From: Paraburkholderia tropica
GTDB lineage: Bacteria > Pseudomonadota > Gammaproteobacteria > Burkholderiales > Burkholderiaceae
Assembly (NCBI RefSeq): GCF_900109265.1
Contig: NZ_FNZM01000010.1
Span: 277,816-341,815 of the forward strand
DNA: 64,000 nt
Direction: 5' to 3'
Shown here piece after piece: positions 1 through 8,633 of the stretch. Made by a program: the position numbers and the translations under genes. A model generated the notes under the pieces. The model worked only from the letters and a program-made list of their open reading frames with translations. It was not told the DNA's origin and searched no databases. Position 1 is the first letter of the stretch; each line of letters starts with the position of its first letter.

Positions 1-133
1 GTGAAAATCGGGTCGAAATCCCGGTGCGCATACGATGGCCGAGGCGCCGCGAGACCCCTTCAAAACTTCGCGGAAATCCCAAATTCGGCGCTAAGCTACT
101 GTAGGCACTGATGATTTCCAGGGCGGTATCCCG

Positions 134-139
134 TATAAT
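134..139 (+). promoter_or_regulatory. Probable -10 box of the guaB promoter
   Basis: A perfect TATAAT lies 27 bases before the guaB start codon. No good -35 hexamer is present at the usual 16-18 base spacing, so the -35 element is weak or the promoter is activated. The first 130 bases of the window hold no reading frame I can assign; they may contain the end of an upstream gene. Confidence 0.5.
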
Positions 140-165
140 CTGCTTTTGCGCCTATAGGATTTGCC

Positions 166-1626
166 ATGCGTCTGATCCAGAAAGCACTCACGTTCGATGA
201 CGTGCTCCTCGTTCCCGCCTTCTCCGACGTTCTCCCGCGCGACACCAGCCTGAAAACCCGGCTGACCCGCAATATCTCCCTGAACATTCCGCTCGTGTCG
301 GCCGCTATGGATACCGTCACGGAAGGTCGTCTGGCGATCGCCATGGCGCAGCAGGGCGGCGTCGGTATCGTCCACAAGAACCTCACGCCGTCCGAACAGG
401 CGCGCGAAGTGGCGAAGGTGAAGCGTTTCGAGTCGGGCGTCGTGCGCGATCCGATTACCGTGCCGCCGCAGATGAAGGTCGCCGACGTCATCGCGCTCTC
501 GCAGCAGCATGGCATCTCGGGCTTCCCGGTCGTGGAAGGCGCGCAACTCGTCGGTATCGTGACCAACCGCGATCTGCGCTTCGAAACCCGTCTCGACGAA
601 CCCGTGCGCTCGATCATGACGCCGCGCGAGCGCCTCGTCACCGTCAAGGAAGGCACGCCGCTGGCCGAAGCCAAGTCGCTCATGCACAGCCACCGCCTCG
701 AGCGCGTGCTGGTCGTGAACGAAGCGTTCGAACTGCGCGGCCTCATGACCGTCAAGGACATCACCAAGCAGACCGAACACCCGGCCGCCTGCAAGGACGA
801 GCACGGCAAGCTGCGCGCGGGCGCGGCAGTCGGCGTCGGTCCTGACAACGAAGAGCGCGTCGAGCTGCTGGTGCAGGCCGGCGTCGACGTCATCGTCGTC
901 GATACGGCGCACGGCCACAGCAAGGGCGTGCTCGAGCGCGTTCGCTGGGTCAAGCAGAACTTCCCGCACGTCGAAGTCATCGGCGGCAACATCGCCACGG
1001 CTGACGCTGCGCGCGCGCTCGTCGAGTACGGCGCGGACGGCGTGAAGGTCGGTATCGGCCCGGGTTCGATCTGCACGACGCGTATCGTCGCGGGTGTGGG
1101 CGTGCCGCAGATCACGGCCATCTCGAACGTCGCCGAAGCGCTCAAGGGCACCGGCGTGCCGTGCATCGCCGACGGTGGCGTGCGCTACTCGGGCGACGTG
1201 TCGAAGGCGCTGGCCGCCGGCGCGAACGCCGTGATGATGGGCAGCATGTTCGCGGGCACCGAAGAATCGCCGGGCGACGTGTTCCTGTTCCAGGGCCGCC
1301 AGTACAAGTCGTACCGCGGCATGGGTTCGGTCGGCGCGATGAAGGACGGCGCGGCGGACCGCTACTTCCAGGACAACTCGGCGAACATCGACAAGCTCGT
1401 GCCGGAAGGCATCGAAGGCCGTGTGGCCTACAAGGGCCCGATCAACGCGATCCTGTTCCAGATGATCGGCGGCGTGCGCGCCTCGATGGGCTACTGTGGT
1501 TGCCGCACGATCGACGAACTGCACACGAAGGCGGAGTTCGTGCAGATCACCGGCGCCGGCTTGAACGAATCGCACGTGCATGACGTGCAGATCACGAAGG
1601 AAGCGCCCAACTACCACGTGGACTAA
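166..1626 (+). CDS. guaB: IMP dehydrogenase (GuaB)
   Basis: Oxidises IMP to XMP with NAD+, the first committed step of GMP synthesis, in the cytosol. The 486-residue product has the usual full length: an N-terminal barrel segment, a CBS-domain pair at about residues 92-205, then the rest of the barrel with the active-site loop GPGSICTTR. Its catalytic cysteine is residue 303. The flap and the C-terminal potassium-site region are present. guaA follows, separated by one small membrane-protein gene that begins 6 bases after the guaB stop. The start follows a clear -10 box. Identification is firm. Confidence 0.98.
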   Translation: MRLIQKALTFDDVLLVPAFSDVLPRDTSLKTRLTRNISLNIPLVSAAMDTVTEGRLAIAMAQQGGVGIVHKNLTPSEQAREVAKVKRFESGVVRDPITVPPQMKVADVIALSQQHGISGFPVVEGAQLVGIVTNRDLRFETRLDEPVRSIMTPRERLVTVKEGTPLAEAKSLMHSHRLERVLVVNEAFELRGLMTVKDITKQTEHPAACKDEHGKLRAGAAVGVGPDNEERVELLVQAGVDVIVVDTAHGHSKGVLERVRWVKQNFPHVEVIGGNIATADAARALVEYGADGVKVGIGPGSICTTRIVAGVGVPQITAISNVAEALKGTGVPCIADGGVRYSGDVSKALAAGANAVMMGSMFAGTEESPGDVFLFQGRQYKSYRGMGSVGAMKDGAADRYFQDNSANIDKLVPEGIEGRVAYKGPINAILFQMIGGVRASMGYCGCRTIDELHTKAEFVQITGAGLNESHVHDVQITKEAPNYHVD

Positions 1627-1632
1627 GCCCCG

Positions 1633-2331
1633 ATGAAGCCGCTGCTGCGCATAGTGCTGATTGTCGATGCGTTGACGTTGCTGGGTTTCGGCGTGCTGTT
1701 TCTGCTCACGCCGTGGACCTCGCTCTACAACGCGCTGCAACTCGTGCAGGCGCAGCCGGCGCTCATCGGACAGGCGTTCGGGGTCGTGCTGATCGGTTTC
1801 GCCTGGCTCGCGCTGCGCGGCGCCATCGACGGCGCGCTGACCGCCACGGTCGGACGCACCGCGGGCCACGTCAACTGGATCGCGGGTGTGCTGATGCTGG
1901 TCTGGCTGATCGGTCTGCACGAGCCGCGGCTCACAGGCTTCGGTCAGCTTGTGGCAGGCGCGGTCGGGGTCTGGCTGATCATCGTCGGACTTGGCGGCGC
2001 GCGTCTCGCGGGCGCGGTGAAGCAGCGCGATCGCGTGCTGGCTTCCGAAGCCGCTGCGCAGGAGCGCGAAGCGCGTGCGGCGGCGAAAGCCCGCCGCGAC
2101 GAGCCGGTCGTCTACGCGAAGCCGGTTTTCGCGGGCGAGAAGACGGCGCCTGCCGTCGAGCCGGTGGTGGTCGAGCCGCTTGCGCCCGCTGCACCTGTTG
2201 CGCCCGCTGCCGGATCGACAACGGTCCCGCATCCGGTGGCCGAAGCCGCCGGGTCGACCGAAGCCGCGGACGCGCGCCTCACCGCGCGCGACGAAGCCGC
2301 CGACGCGCCGAGGCCGCCGCTGCGTGGCTAA
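1633..2331 (+). CDS. Small membrane protein with Ala/Pro/Glu-rich tail
   Basis: Unrecognised product of 232 residues. The first ~125 residues hold about four hydrophobic segments, consistent with a four-helix inner-membrane protein. A basic and alanine-rich stretch follows (about 126-155), then a Pro/Ala/Glu/Val-rich low-complexity C-terminal region that is probably disordered and cytosolic. The gene starts 6 bases after guaB and is likely co-transcribed with it. A hairpin at 2429-2461 separates it from guaA. No catalytic motif is visible and I assign no function. Its position between guaB and guaA is the only hint of context. Confidence 0.8.
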   Translation: MKPLLRIVLIVDALTLLGFGVLFLLTPWTSLYNALQLVQAQPALIGQAFGVVLIGFAWLALRGAIDGALTATVGRTAGHVNWIAGVLMLVWLIGLHEPRLTGFGQLVAGAVGVWLIIVGLGGARLAGAVKQRDRVLASEAAAQEREARAAAKARRDEPVVYAKPVFAGEKTAPAVEPVVVEPLAPAAPVAPAAGSTTVPHPVAEAAGSTEAADARLTARDEAADAPRPPLRG

Positions 2332-2428
2332 GGCCCGCGAAACCGGCCGCCGTTTCGACAGACGTAGTCCGCCCGAACCGCGCCGCTCCACGGCGGCAAG
2401 GTTCCGCGCCCCGGTCCGAAAAATTCAT

Positions 2429-2461
2429 GCCGCGCGCCATGCTCAGCCAGCGCGCGGCTTT
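2429..2461 (+). terminator. Possible weak terminator or attenuator before guaA
   Basis: A perfect 9-bp GC-rich stem (GCCGCGCGC, 2429-2437, with its complement at 2450-2458) is followed by only three T residues. It could attenuate read-through from guaB and the membrane gene into guaA. Confidence 0.35.
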
Positions 2462-2496
2462 CTGTATCCGTTCTTTTTGAGGTCTCGTCCGCTGCC

Positions 2497-4080
2497 ATGC
2501 ATGACAAAATCCTGATCCTCGACTTCGGTTCGCAAGTCACCCAGCTGATCGCGCGCCGCGTGCGCGAAGCCAACGTCTACTCGGAAATCCACCCGTACGA
2601 CGTCGACGACGCGTTCATCCGCGAATTCGCACCGAAGGGCATCATTCTCTCGGGCGGCCCGAATTCGGTCACCGAAACCGACACGCCGCGCGCGCCGCAA
2701 GCCGTGTTCGAACTGGGCGTGCCCGTGCTCGGCATCTGCTACGGCATGCAGACGATGGCCGAGCAGCTCGGCGGCAAGGTCGACGGCGGCCACCTGCGCG
2801 AATTCGGTTACGCCGAAGTGCGCGCGCGCAATCACACGAGCTTCCTGAACGGCATCGAAGACTTCCGCACGTCGGAAGGCCACGGCATGCTCAAGGTGTG
2901 GATGAGCCACGGCGACAAGGTCATCGAAATGCCGGCGGGCTTCCAGCTGATGGCGTCGACGGAATCGTGCCCGATCGCGGCGATGGCCGACGAGGCGCGT
3001 CACTTCTACGGCCTGCAATGGCACCCGGAAGTCACGCATACGGTGCAGGGCCGCGCGATGCTCGAGCGCTTCGTGCTGGGCATCTGTAACGCGAAGGCCG
3101 ACTGGGAAATGGGTCACTACATCGACGAAGCCGTCGAAGCGATCCGCAAGCAGGTCGGCAAGGAACACGTCATTCTCGGTCTGTCGGGCGGCGTGGATTC
3201 GTCGGTGGCGGCGGCGCTGCTGCATCGTGCGATCGGCGACCAGCTGACCTGCGTGTTCGTCGATCACGGCCTCCTGCGCCTGAACGAAGCCGAACAGGTC
3301 ATGTCGATGTTCGCGGACAACCTCGGCGTGAAGGTGATTCACGTCGATGCGAGCCAGGCGTTCATGTCGAAGCTGGCGGGCGTGACCGATCCGGAAGCGA
3401 AGCGCAAGATCATCGGCGCGGAGTTCGTGGAAGTCTTCCAGACCGAAGCGGGCAAGCTGACGGACGCGAAGTGGCTCGCGCAAGGCACGATCTATCCGGA
3501 TGTGATCGAGTCGGCGGGCAAGGGCAAGAAGGGCGCGCACACGATCAAGAGCCACCACAACGTGGGCGGCCTGCCGGAAACGCTGAACCTGAAACTGCTC
3601 GAGCCGCTGCGCGAACTGTTCAAGGACGAAGTCCGCGAACTGGGCGTGAAGCTCGGTCTGCCGCACGACATGGTGTATCGCCACCCGTTCCCTGGCCCGG
3701 GTCTGGGCGTGCGGATTCTCGGCGAAGTGAAGCGCGATTTCGCGGATTTGCTGCGCCGCGCGGACGCGATCTTCATCGAGACGCTGCGCAACACCATCGA
3801 CAAGGAAACCGGCAAGTCGTGGTACGAGCTGACGAGCCAGGCATTCGCGGTATTCCTGCCGGTGAAGAGCGTGGGCGTGATGGGCGATGGCCGCACGTAT
3901 GAGTATGTCGTCGCGCTGCGCGCTGTGCAGACGCTCGACTTCATGACGGCGCATTGGGCGCATCTGCCGCATGAGCTGCTCGGCCATGTGTCGAACCGCA
4001 TCATCAATGAAGTGCGCGGTATTAACCGTGTCGTGTACGACATTTCGGGTAAGCCGCCTGCGACGATCGAGTGGGAATAA
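2497..4080 (+). CDS. guaA: GMP synthase, glutamine-hydrolysing (GuaA)
   Basis: Converts XMP to GMP using ATP and glutamine. The 527 residues show the N-terminal class I glutamine amidotransferase domain with the nucleophile in GICYGMQ (Cys81) and the His176/Glu178 pair in WHPEV. Next come the ATP-pyrophosphatase domain with the PP-loop SGGVDSS (from residue 230) and the C-terminal dimerisation domain ending in IEWE. Length and domain order are standard. It completes the IMP-to-GMP branch begun by guaB upstream. A strong terminator follows at 4116-4162. Confidence 0.98.
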   Translation: MHDKILILDFGSQVTQLIARRVREANVYSEIHPYDVDDAFIREFAPKGIILSGGPNSVTETDTPRAPQAVFELGVPVLGICYGMQTMAEQLGGKVDGGHLREFGYAEVRARNHTSFLNGIEDFRTSEGHGMLKVWMSHGDKVIEMPAGFQLMASTESCPIAAMADEARHFYGLQWHPEVTHTVQGRAMLERFVLGICNAKADWEMGHYIDEAVEAIRKQVGKEHVILGLSGGVDSSVAAALLHRAIGDQLTCVFVDHGLLRLNEAEQVMSMFADNLGVKVIHVDASQAFMSKLAGVTDPEAKRKIIGAEFVEVFQTEAGKLTDAKWLAQGTIYPDVIESAGKGKKGAHTIKSHHNVGGLPETLNLKLLEPLRELFKDEVRELGVKLGLPHDMVYRHPFPGPGLGVRILGEVKRDFADLLRRADAIFIETLRNTIDKETGKSWYELTSQAFAVFLPVKSVGVMGDGRTYEYVVALRAVQTLDFMTAHWAHLPHELLGHVSNRIINEVRGINRVVYDISGKPPATIEWE

Positions 4081-4092
4081 TCCCGTTCTAAC

Positions 4093-4110
4093 CGACGCGT
4101 TCGCGCGTCG
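4093..4110 (+). other. UUCG-loop hairpin after guaA
   Basis: A perfect 7-bp stem CGACGCG/CGCGTCG closed by a TTCG tetraloop lies 12 bases after the guaA stop. It has no T-run of its own and may stabilise the 3' end of the mRNA ahead of the true terminator. Confidence 0.4.
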
Positions 4111-4115
4111 GCGTC

Positions 4116-4162
4116 AACAAAAAACCCGCGCACGGATCTCGATCCGGCGCGGGTTTTTTGTT
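4116..4162 (+). terminator. Strong bidirectional terminator after guaA
   Basis: Two perfectly complementary 16-base arms (4116-4131 and 4147-4162) enclose a further 5-bp inner stem (CGGAT/ATCCG). The outer arms are AACAAAAAACCCGCGC and its complement, giving a T-run on both strands. It separates guaA (+) from the convergent Lrp-type gene (-). Confidence 0.9.
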
Positions 4163-4327
4163 GGCGGCATCCGCGTCCCCTACAAAATCTGATCCCTTCG
4201 TACTTATTCGATTTCGCCCTTGCTCACAGGGCCAAAACGCAATCTTCCCTCATCTGCGGCATGCAAATGAGATAAAATTGTGTACCCGCACGGGACTTAT
4301 CCCCAGCGAGCCGGCTTCACGCTCCGC

Positions 4328-4801
4328 TCACGCCTCCAACGGCATCGCGCTCGTACCCTTGAGTTCATCGAGGCAGACAATCGAATGCACGCTGCTCACG
4401 CCAGGCGCGCGCATGAGCGTGTCTAGCAGGAATTCGGACAGCGCCTTGAGATCGCGCGCCACCACTTTCAGTACGTAGTCGATATCGCCGGTCACGGAGT
4501 AGCACTCCTGCACCTGCGGCAACTGCGCGACGAGTTCCTTGAACTTCATAAGCTCGCGCATGTGCCCGCGCTCCATCGTCACCTGAATGAACGCGACCAC
4601 GCCAAAGCCGAGTGCTTGCGGGTCGAGGCGCGTCTCGTAGCGCTTGATCACGCCCAGTTCTTCGAGTCGGCGATGGCGTCTGAGCGTCTGGGCCGGCGAG
4701 AGCTTCACGGCGGCGGCCAGCTCGAGGTTCGAGGCGCGTCCGTGCTGCTGGAGCGCGGCAAGTAGCCGCAGATCGATGGGGTCGAGGGCGATGTTTTGCA
4801 C
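4328..4801 (-). CDS. Lrp/AsnC-family transcriptional regulator
   Basis: DNA-binding amino-acid-responsive regulator. From the GTG at 4801 the product is 157 residues, the usual length for the family: an N-terminal winged HTH (about residues 5-60, with LSPAQTLRRHRRLEELGVIK) and a C-terminal RAM/AsnC ligand domain with the typical VTGDIDYVLKVV strand. A TTG codon 15 codons upstream would extend it, but GTG gives the canonical start. It is divergent from the aromatic amino-acid permease and the aminotransferase, so it probably controls them in response to an amino acid. The specific ligand is not visible from sequence. Confidence 0.9.
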   Translation of the reverse strand: MQNIALDPIDLRLLAALQQHGRASNLELAAAVKLSPAQTLRRHRRLEELGVIKRYETRLDPQALGFGVVAFIQVTMERGHMRELMKFKELVAQLPQVQECYSVTGDIDYVLKVVARDLKALSEFLLDTLMRAPGVSSVHSIVCLDELKGTSAMPLEA

Positions 4802-5055
4802 TTTTCTTGCTCGGGATAAGTTCGATGCGAAACGAAATTGTACCAATCAGGGTTTGCCTGCGTATCAGATGAAATCATATTTTCCCCCGCCGCCTATACA
4901 CTGGGCGCACCTGACGGGCTTGTCGGCTGCTGCCGATGGTCTCGTAAGCGCGCCAGCGCAGAAAGTTGCGCGCGCAATTTTATTTCGCGCGGCCGTGCAG
5001 GGTCCCCAGCCGGACACCTCGCGGGCGCATCGATAAAGAAGAGACAGGAAGAGAC

Positions 5056-6468
5056 ATGGTTTCCCACGATACAAGCGGCGCACGCGGTCAGCAGGACGCG
5101 AACGGCCACCTCAAGCGCGGCCTCAAGAACCGTCACATTCAACTGATCGCGCTGGGCGGCGCAATCGGCACGGGCCTGTTCCTCGGCATCGCGCAGACGA
5201 TCCAGACGGCCGGTCCTTCGGTGCTGCTCGGCTATGCCATTGCCGGCGTCGTCGCGTTCTTCATCATGCGGCAACTGGGCGAGATGGTCGTCGACGAGCC
5301 CGTCGCCGGTTCGTTCAGCTATTTCGCCGATAAATACTTCGGCCCGTTTGCAGGCTTTCTCTCCGGCTGGAATTACTGGGTGCTCTACGTGCTCGTGAGC
5401 ATGGCGGAACTGTCGGCGGTCGGCATCTACATGCACTACTGGTGGCCGACTCTGCCGACATGGGTCTCGGCGCTCGGTTTCTTCGTCGTCATCAACGGCA
5501 TCAATCTGGCGAGCGTCAAGTCGTACGGCGAGCTCGAATTCTGGTTCGCGATCATCAAGGTGCTCGCCATCGTCGGCATGATCGCGTTCGGCGGCTGGCT
5601 GCTGCTCTCGGGTTCGGCGGGGCCGGAAGCGGGCGTGTCGAATCTCTGGCGTCACGGCGGCTTCTTCCCGCACGGCGTGTCGGGTCTCGTGATGTCGATG
5701 GCCGTCGTGATGTTCTCGTTCGGCGGTCTCGAACTGGTCGGCATCACCGCCGCCGAAGCCGACGATCCCTCGCACACCATCCCGCGCGCGACCAACCAGG
5801 TCATCTATCGCATCCTGATTTTCTACGTCGGCGCGCTGGGCGTGCTGCTCTCGCTGTATCCGTGGGAAAAGGTCGTGTCGGGCGGCAGCCCCTTCGTGCT
5901 GATTTTCCACGCGATGAACAGCAATCTCGTCGCGCACGTGCTCAACGTGGTCGTGCTGACGGCGGCGCTCTCGGTCTATAACAGCGGCGTGTACTGCAAC
6001 AGCCGCATGCTCTACGGTCTCGCGCTGCAGGGCAACGCGCCGCGCGCGCTGCTCAAGGTGAACAGCCGCGGCATTCCGCTAGCGGCGCTCGCGGTGACGG
6101 CGGTCGCGACGGCGGCTTGCGTGCTGATCAACTACTTCATGCCGGGCAAGGCTTTCGAGCTGCTGATGGGGCTCGTGGTCTCCGCGCTGATCATCAACTG
6201 GGCGATGATCAGCCTGATCCACCTGAAATTCCGCCGCGAAAAGGCGCGCGCCGGCGAGACGACGGCGTTCAAGAGCCTCGGCTATCCGCTCACGAATTAC
6301 GTGTGCCTGGTGTTCCTCGCGGGCATTCTCGTTGTAATGTATTTGATTCCGGACCTGCGCATTTCCGTGTATCTGATTCCCGTGTGGCTGGCCGTGCTCG
6401 CCGGTGCGTATCGTTTCTGGCGTCGTGGCGCGGCGCCCGCGCTGCAAGGCAGCGTGCCGACGCGATAA
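5056..6468 (+). CDS. AroP/PheP-type aromatic amino-acid permease
   Basis: Inner-membrane amino acid:proton symporter of the AAT family (APC superfamily). The 470-residue product begins with the cytosolic motif GLKNRHIQLIALGGAIGTGLF, the hallmark of this family, and has about 12 hydrophobic segments. Similarity to AroP/PheP (for example SFSYFADKYFGPFAGFLSGW and EADDPSHTIPRA) suggests aromatic substrates. The ATG at 5056 is preceded by AGGAAGAG, so I prefer it to an upstream in-frame codon. A transaminase gene follows 62 bases downstream. Exact substrate is inference. Confidence 0.9.
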   Translation: MVSHDTSGARGQQDANGHLKRGLKNRHIQLIALGGAIGTGLFLGIAQTIQTAGPSVLLGYAIAGVVAFFIMRQLGEMVVDEPVAGSFSYFADKYFGPFAGFLSGWNYWVLYVLVSMAELSAVGIYMHYWWPTLPTWVSALGFFVVINGINLASVKSYGELEFWFAIIKVLAIVGMIAFGGWLLLSGSAGPEAGVSNLWRHGGFFPHGVSGLVMSMAVVMFSFGGLELVGITAAEADDPSHTIPRATNQVIYRILIFYVGALGVLLSLYPWEKVVSGGSPFVLIFHAMNSNLVAHVLNVVVLTAALSVYNSGVYCNSRMLYGLALQGNAPRALLKVNSRGIPLAALAVTAVATAACVLINYFMPGKAFELLMGLVVSALIINWAMISLIHLKFRREKARAGETTAFKSLGYPLTNYVCLVFLAGILVVMYLIPDLRISVYLIPVWLAVLAGAYRFWRRGAAPALQGSVPTR

Positions 6469-6530
6469 GCGAGTCGGCAAACTGCGCCGGCCACTTCGTA
6501 ACCTGCTCATCAACGAAACAAGCAACCGTC

Positions 6531-7727
6531 ATGTTCGAACATATCGATGCCTATCCCGGCGACCCGATTCTCTCGCTCAACGAGAACTTCCAGAAAGATC
6601 CGCGCCAGAACAAGGTCAATCTGAGCATTGGCATCTATTTCGACGACGACGGCCGCTTGCCGGTGATGCGGGCCGTCCACGCAGCGGAAGCGGCGATTCT
6701 CAACGAGCCGGGTCCGAAGCCCTATCTGCCGATGGCCGGTTTCGCGCAGTATCGCGATGCGGTGCAGGCGCTCGTGTTCGGCGCCGAGTGCCCGTCGCGC
6801 GCGGCGGCTCGCATCGCGACCGTGCAGACGCTCGGCGGCTCGGGCGCGCTCAAGGTCGGCGCCGATTTCATCAAGCGCTATTTCCCGCAGAGCCAGGTGT
6901 GGGTGAGCGATCCGACGTGGGAAAACCATCGTTTCATCTTCGAGCGCGCGGGTTTCGAAGTGAACACGTACCCGTACTACGACGAGGCGACGGGTGGCCT
7001 GAAGTTCGACGCGATGCTCTCGGCCATCGACGCGTTGCCCGCGAAGAGCGTGGTGCTGCTGCACGCGTGCTGCCATAACCCGACCGGCGTCGATCTGAAC
7101 GACGCGCAGTGGGTGCAACTGATCGACGTGCTGCAAAAGCGCGATCTGCTGCCGTTCGTCGATATGGCGTATCAGGGCTTCGGCGCGGGCCTCGACGCCG
7201 ATGCGTTCGCCGTGCGCGAACTCGGCCGCCGCGGCGTGCCGGCGCTGGTCGCGAATTCGTTCTCGAAGAACTTCTCGCTGTACGGCGAGCGTTGCGGCGG
7301 TCTGCATGTGATCTGCGAAGACGCGGCGGCTGCGGACCGCGTACTGGGTCAACTGACCAGCGCGGTGCGCTCGAACTACAGCAATCCGCCGACGCACGGC
7401 GCGAAGATCGTCACGCGCGTGCTCTCGACGCCGGAACTCAAGCAATCGTGGGAAACCGAGTTGGCGGCGATGTGCGAGCGCATCGCGCGCATGCGCGTGA
7501 AGATTCACGACGGCCTCAAGGCGCACGTGAGCGGCGAGGCGCTGGAGCGCTACGTCAAGCAGCGCGGCATGTTCACGTACACGGGGCTGAGCGCGGAGCA
7601 GGTCGATCGGCTCAAGGAAGAGTTCGGCGTGTACATCCTGCGTTCGGGCCGCATGTGCGTGGCCGGGCTCAATGAGAAGAACGTGAGCGTCGTGGTCGAT
7701 GCGGTGGGCAAGGTGCTGAAGGACTAA
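6531..7727 (+). CDS. tyrB: Aromatic-amino-acid aminotransferase (TyrB/AspC family)
   Basis: PLP-dependent class I transaminase, cytosolic, 398 residues as expected for the TyrB/AspC family. It starts MFEHIDAYPGDPILSL and contains the NPTGVD motif at about 183-188. The PLP lysine is Lys246 within NSFSKNFSLYGERCG. Its position directly after an AroP-type permease, with a divergent Lrp-type regulator, supports phenylalanine/tyrosine transamination rather than aspartate alone, though the family acts on both. A strong terminator follows. Confidence 0.92.
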   Translation: MFEHIDAYPGDPILSLNENFQKDPRQNKVNLSIGIYFDDDGRLPVMRAVHAAEAAILNEPGPKPYLPMAGFAQYRDAVQALVFGAECPSRAAARIATVQTLGGSGALKVGADFIKRYFPQSQVWVSDPTWENHRFIFERAGFEVNTYPYYDEATGGLKFDAMLSAIDALPAKSVVLLHACCHNPTGVDLNDAQWVQLIDVLQKRDLLPFVDMAYQGFGAGLDADAFAVRELGRRGVPALVANSFSKNFSLYGERCGGLHVICEDAAAADRVLGQLTSAVRSNYSNPPTHGAKIVTRVLSTPELKQSWETELAAMCERIARMRVKIHDGLKAHVSGEALERYVKQRGMFTYTGLSAEQVDRLKEEFGVYILRSGRMCVAGLNEKNVSVVVDAVGKVLKD

Positions 7728-7753
7728 GCAGCGAATCGATCCACGCAATGCAG

Positions 7754-7788
7754 GCAAAGGCCCCGTGAAAGCGGGGCCTTTGCTTTTT
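7754..7788 (+). terminator. Rho-independent terminator after tyrB
   Basis: An 11-bp perfect stem (GCAAAGGCCCC, 7754-7764, with 7773-7783) and an 8-base loop are followed by five T residues. Confidence 0.9.
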
Positions 7789-7975
7789 AGAAGCGCATGC
7801 CGGTTCCGCACCCGCCGGCGACGCCGCCACCGCTGCCGCCCGCTGCGCCGCAGAACACGCCGCAGCCGCTGAGGCTGACGGCGATCAAGAGGCCGATCGC
7901 GCCCAAACGCGCCTTGCGCGCGAGCGCCGCGCGAAATCTAACCGGATTGTCATCAAAACTCGTGTGTTTCGTCAT
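7787..7975 (-). CDS. Small Gly/Cys-rich lipoprotein
   Basis: A 62-residue protein starting MTKHTSFDDNPVRFR. A basic n-region and hydrophobic stretch (GAIGLLIAVSL) lead to a lipobox LSGC, so Cys38 would be the lipidated residue of a mature peptide of only 25 residues. That peptide is very rich in glycine with three cysteines (C38, C42, C56). The stop lies within the 3' edge of the tyrB terminator, and the gene is convergent with tyrB. Function unknown. Small lipoproteins of this kind recur in Burkholderiales, but I cannot name it. Confidence 0.65.
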   Translation of the reverse strand: MTKHTSFDDNPVRFRAALARKARLGAIGLLIAVSLSGCGVFCGAAGGSGGGVAGGCGTGMRF

Positions 7976-8191
7976 TGCGTGCGCACCAGAGAATGTTGAG
8001 CGATGGCGGCGTCGATCCTGCGCCCCGATTGGCCACGCTAACGCCGTGCCGCGGCTGGGCGCCATCAGACGTATCCGGTTTTTCCGGTATTGGTCTGAGT
8101 TAATGCGCTTCGCATCAAACAGGGCGCCTGTCAACCTGTAAGAGCTTGACGTGTCACACGACAGACGTCGACGGTCTTCCAGGTCTTACCC

Positions 8192-8200
8192 TGATAGAAT
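8192..8200 (+). promoter_or_regulatory. Extended -10 promoter before the DUF1992 gene
   Basis: TGATAGAAT fits an extended -10 element (TGnTATAAT, one mismatch in the hexamer) 28 bases before the start at 8229. Confidence 0.4.
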
Positions 8201-8228
8201 GCGTGGGCCGCAACGTAGTGGATTGCCG

Positions 8229-8633
8229 ATGAAATTGCTTGATGCCCTCGTCGAACAACGGATTGCCGCCGCAGCAGCGCGCGGCGACTTCGACGATCTG
8301 GATGGCGCACGCGCGCCCCAGGAACTCGACGACGACCCGTTCGTGCCCGATGACGTCCGGGTCGCGAACCGCATCCTGAAGAACGCCGGTTTCGTGCCGC
8401 CCGCGGTCGAACAACTGCGCGCGCTGCGCGATCTCCAGGAAGAACTCGCCAAGGTCGGCGACAACAAAGCCGCGCGCTGCCGCCTGCGCGCGCGCATGCT
8501 CGCGCTCGACATGGCGCTGGAGTCGCTGCGCGGCGGCCCGATGGTCGTGCCGCACGAATACCGACGCCGTATCGCCGAACGCCTGTCCGAACGCGCGGCA
8601 GGCGAGGGCGGCTTCGCGGCGGGCAGCGCGTGA
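8229..8633 (+). CDS. DUF1992 (DnaJ-homologue-type) protein
   Basis: A 134-residue soluble protein. Its N-terminal half carries the DUF1992 signature: MKLLDALVEQRIAAAAARGDFDDLDG, then LDDDPFVPDDVRVANRILKNAGFVPP. This family is annotated as a DnaJ-homologue subfamily in some databases; its biochemical role is not established. The stop overlaps the GTG start of tadA (GTGA), so the two are translationally coupled. I chose the ATG at 8229 because the family motif begins there. Confidence 0.85.
   Translation: MKLLDALVEQRIAAAAARGDFDDLDGARAPQELDDDPFVPDDVRVANRILKNAGFVPPAVEQLRALRDLQEELAKVGDNKAARCRLRARMLALDMALESLRGGPMVVPHEYRRRIAERLSERAAGEGGFAAGSA

Noticed and set aside
91..2391. 766-codon open frame on the minus strand across guaB and its neighbour
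   Set aside because: Antisense shadow in GC-rich DNA; product is Arg/His/Asp-rich with no motif, and guaB is certain on the other strand.
2443..3987. 514-codon minus-strand frame opposite guaA
   Set aside because: Shadow of guaA with the same Arg/His/Ala composition as other antisense frames.
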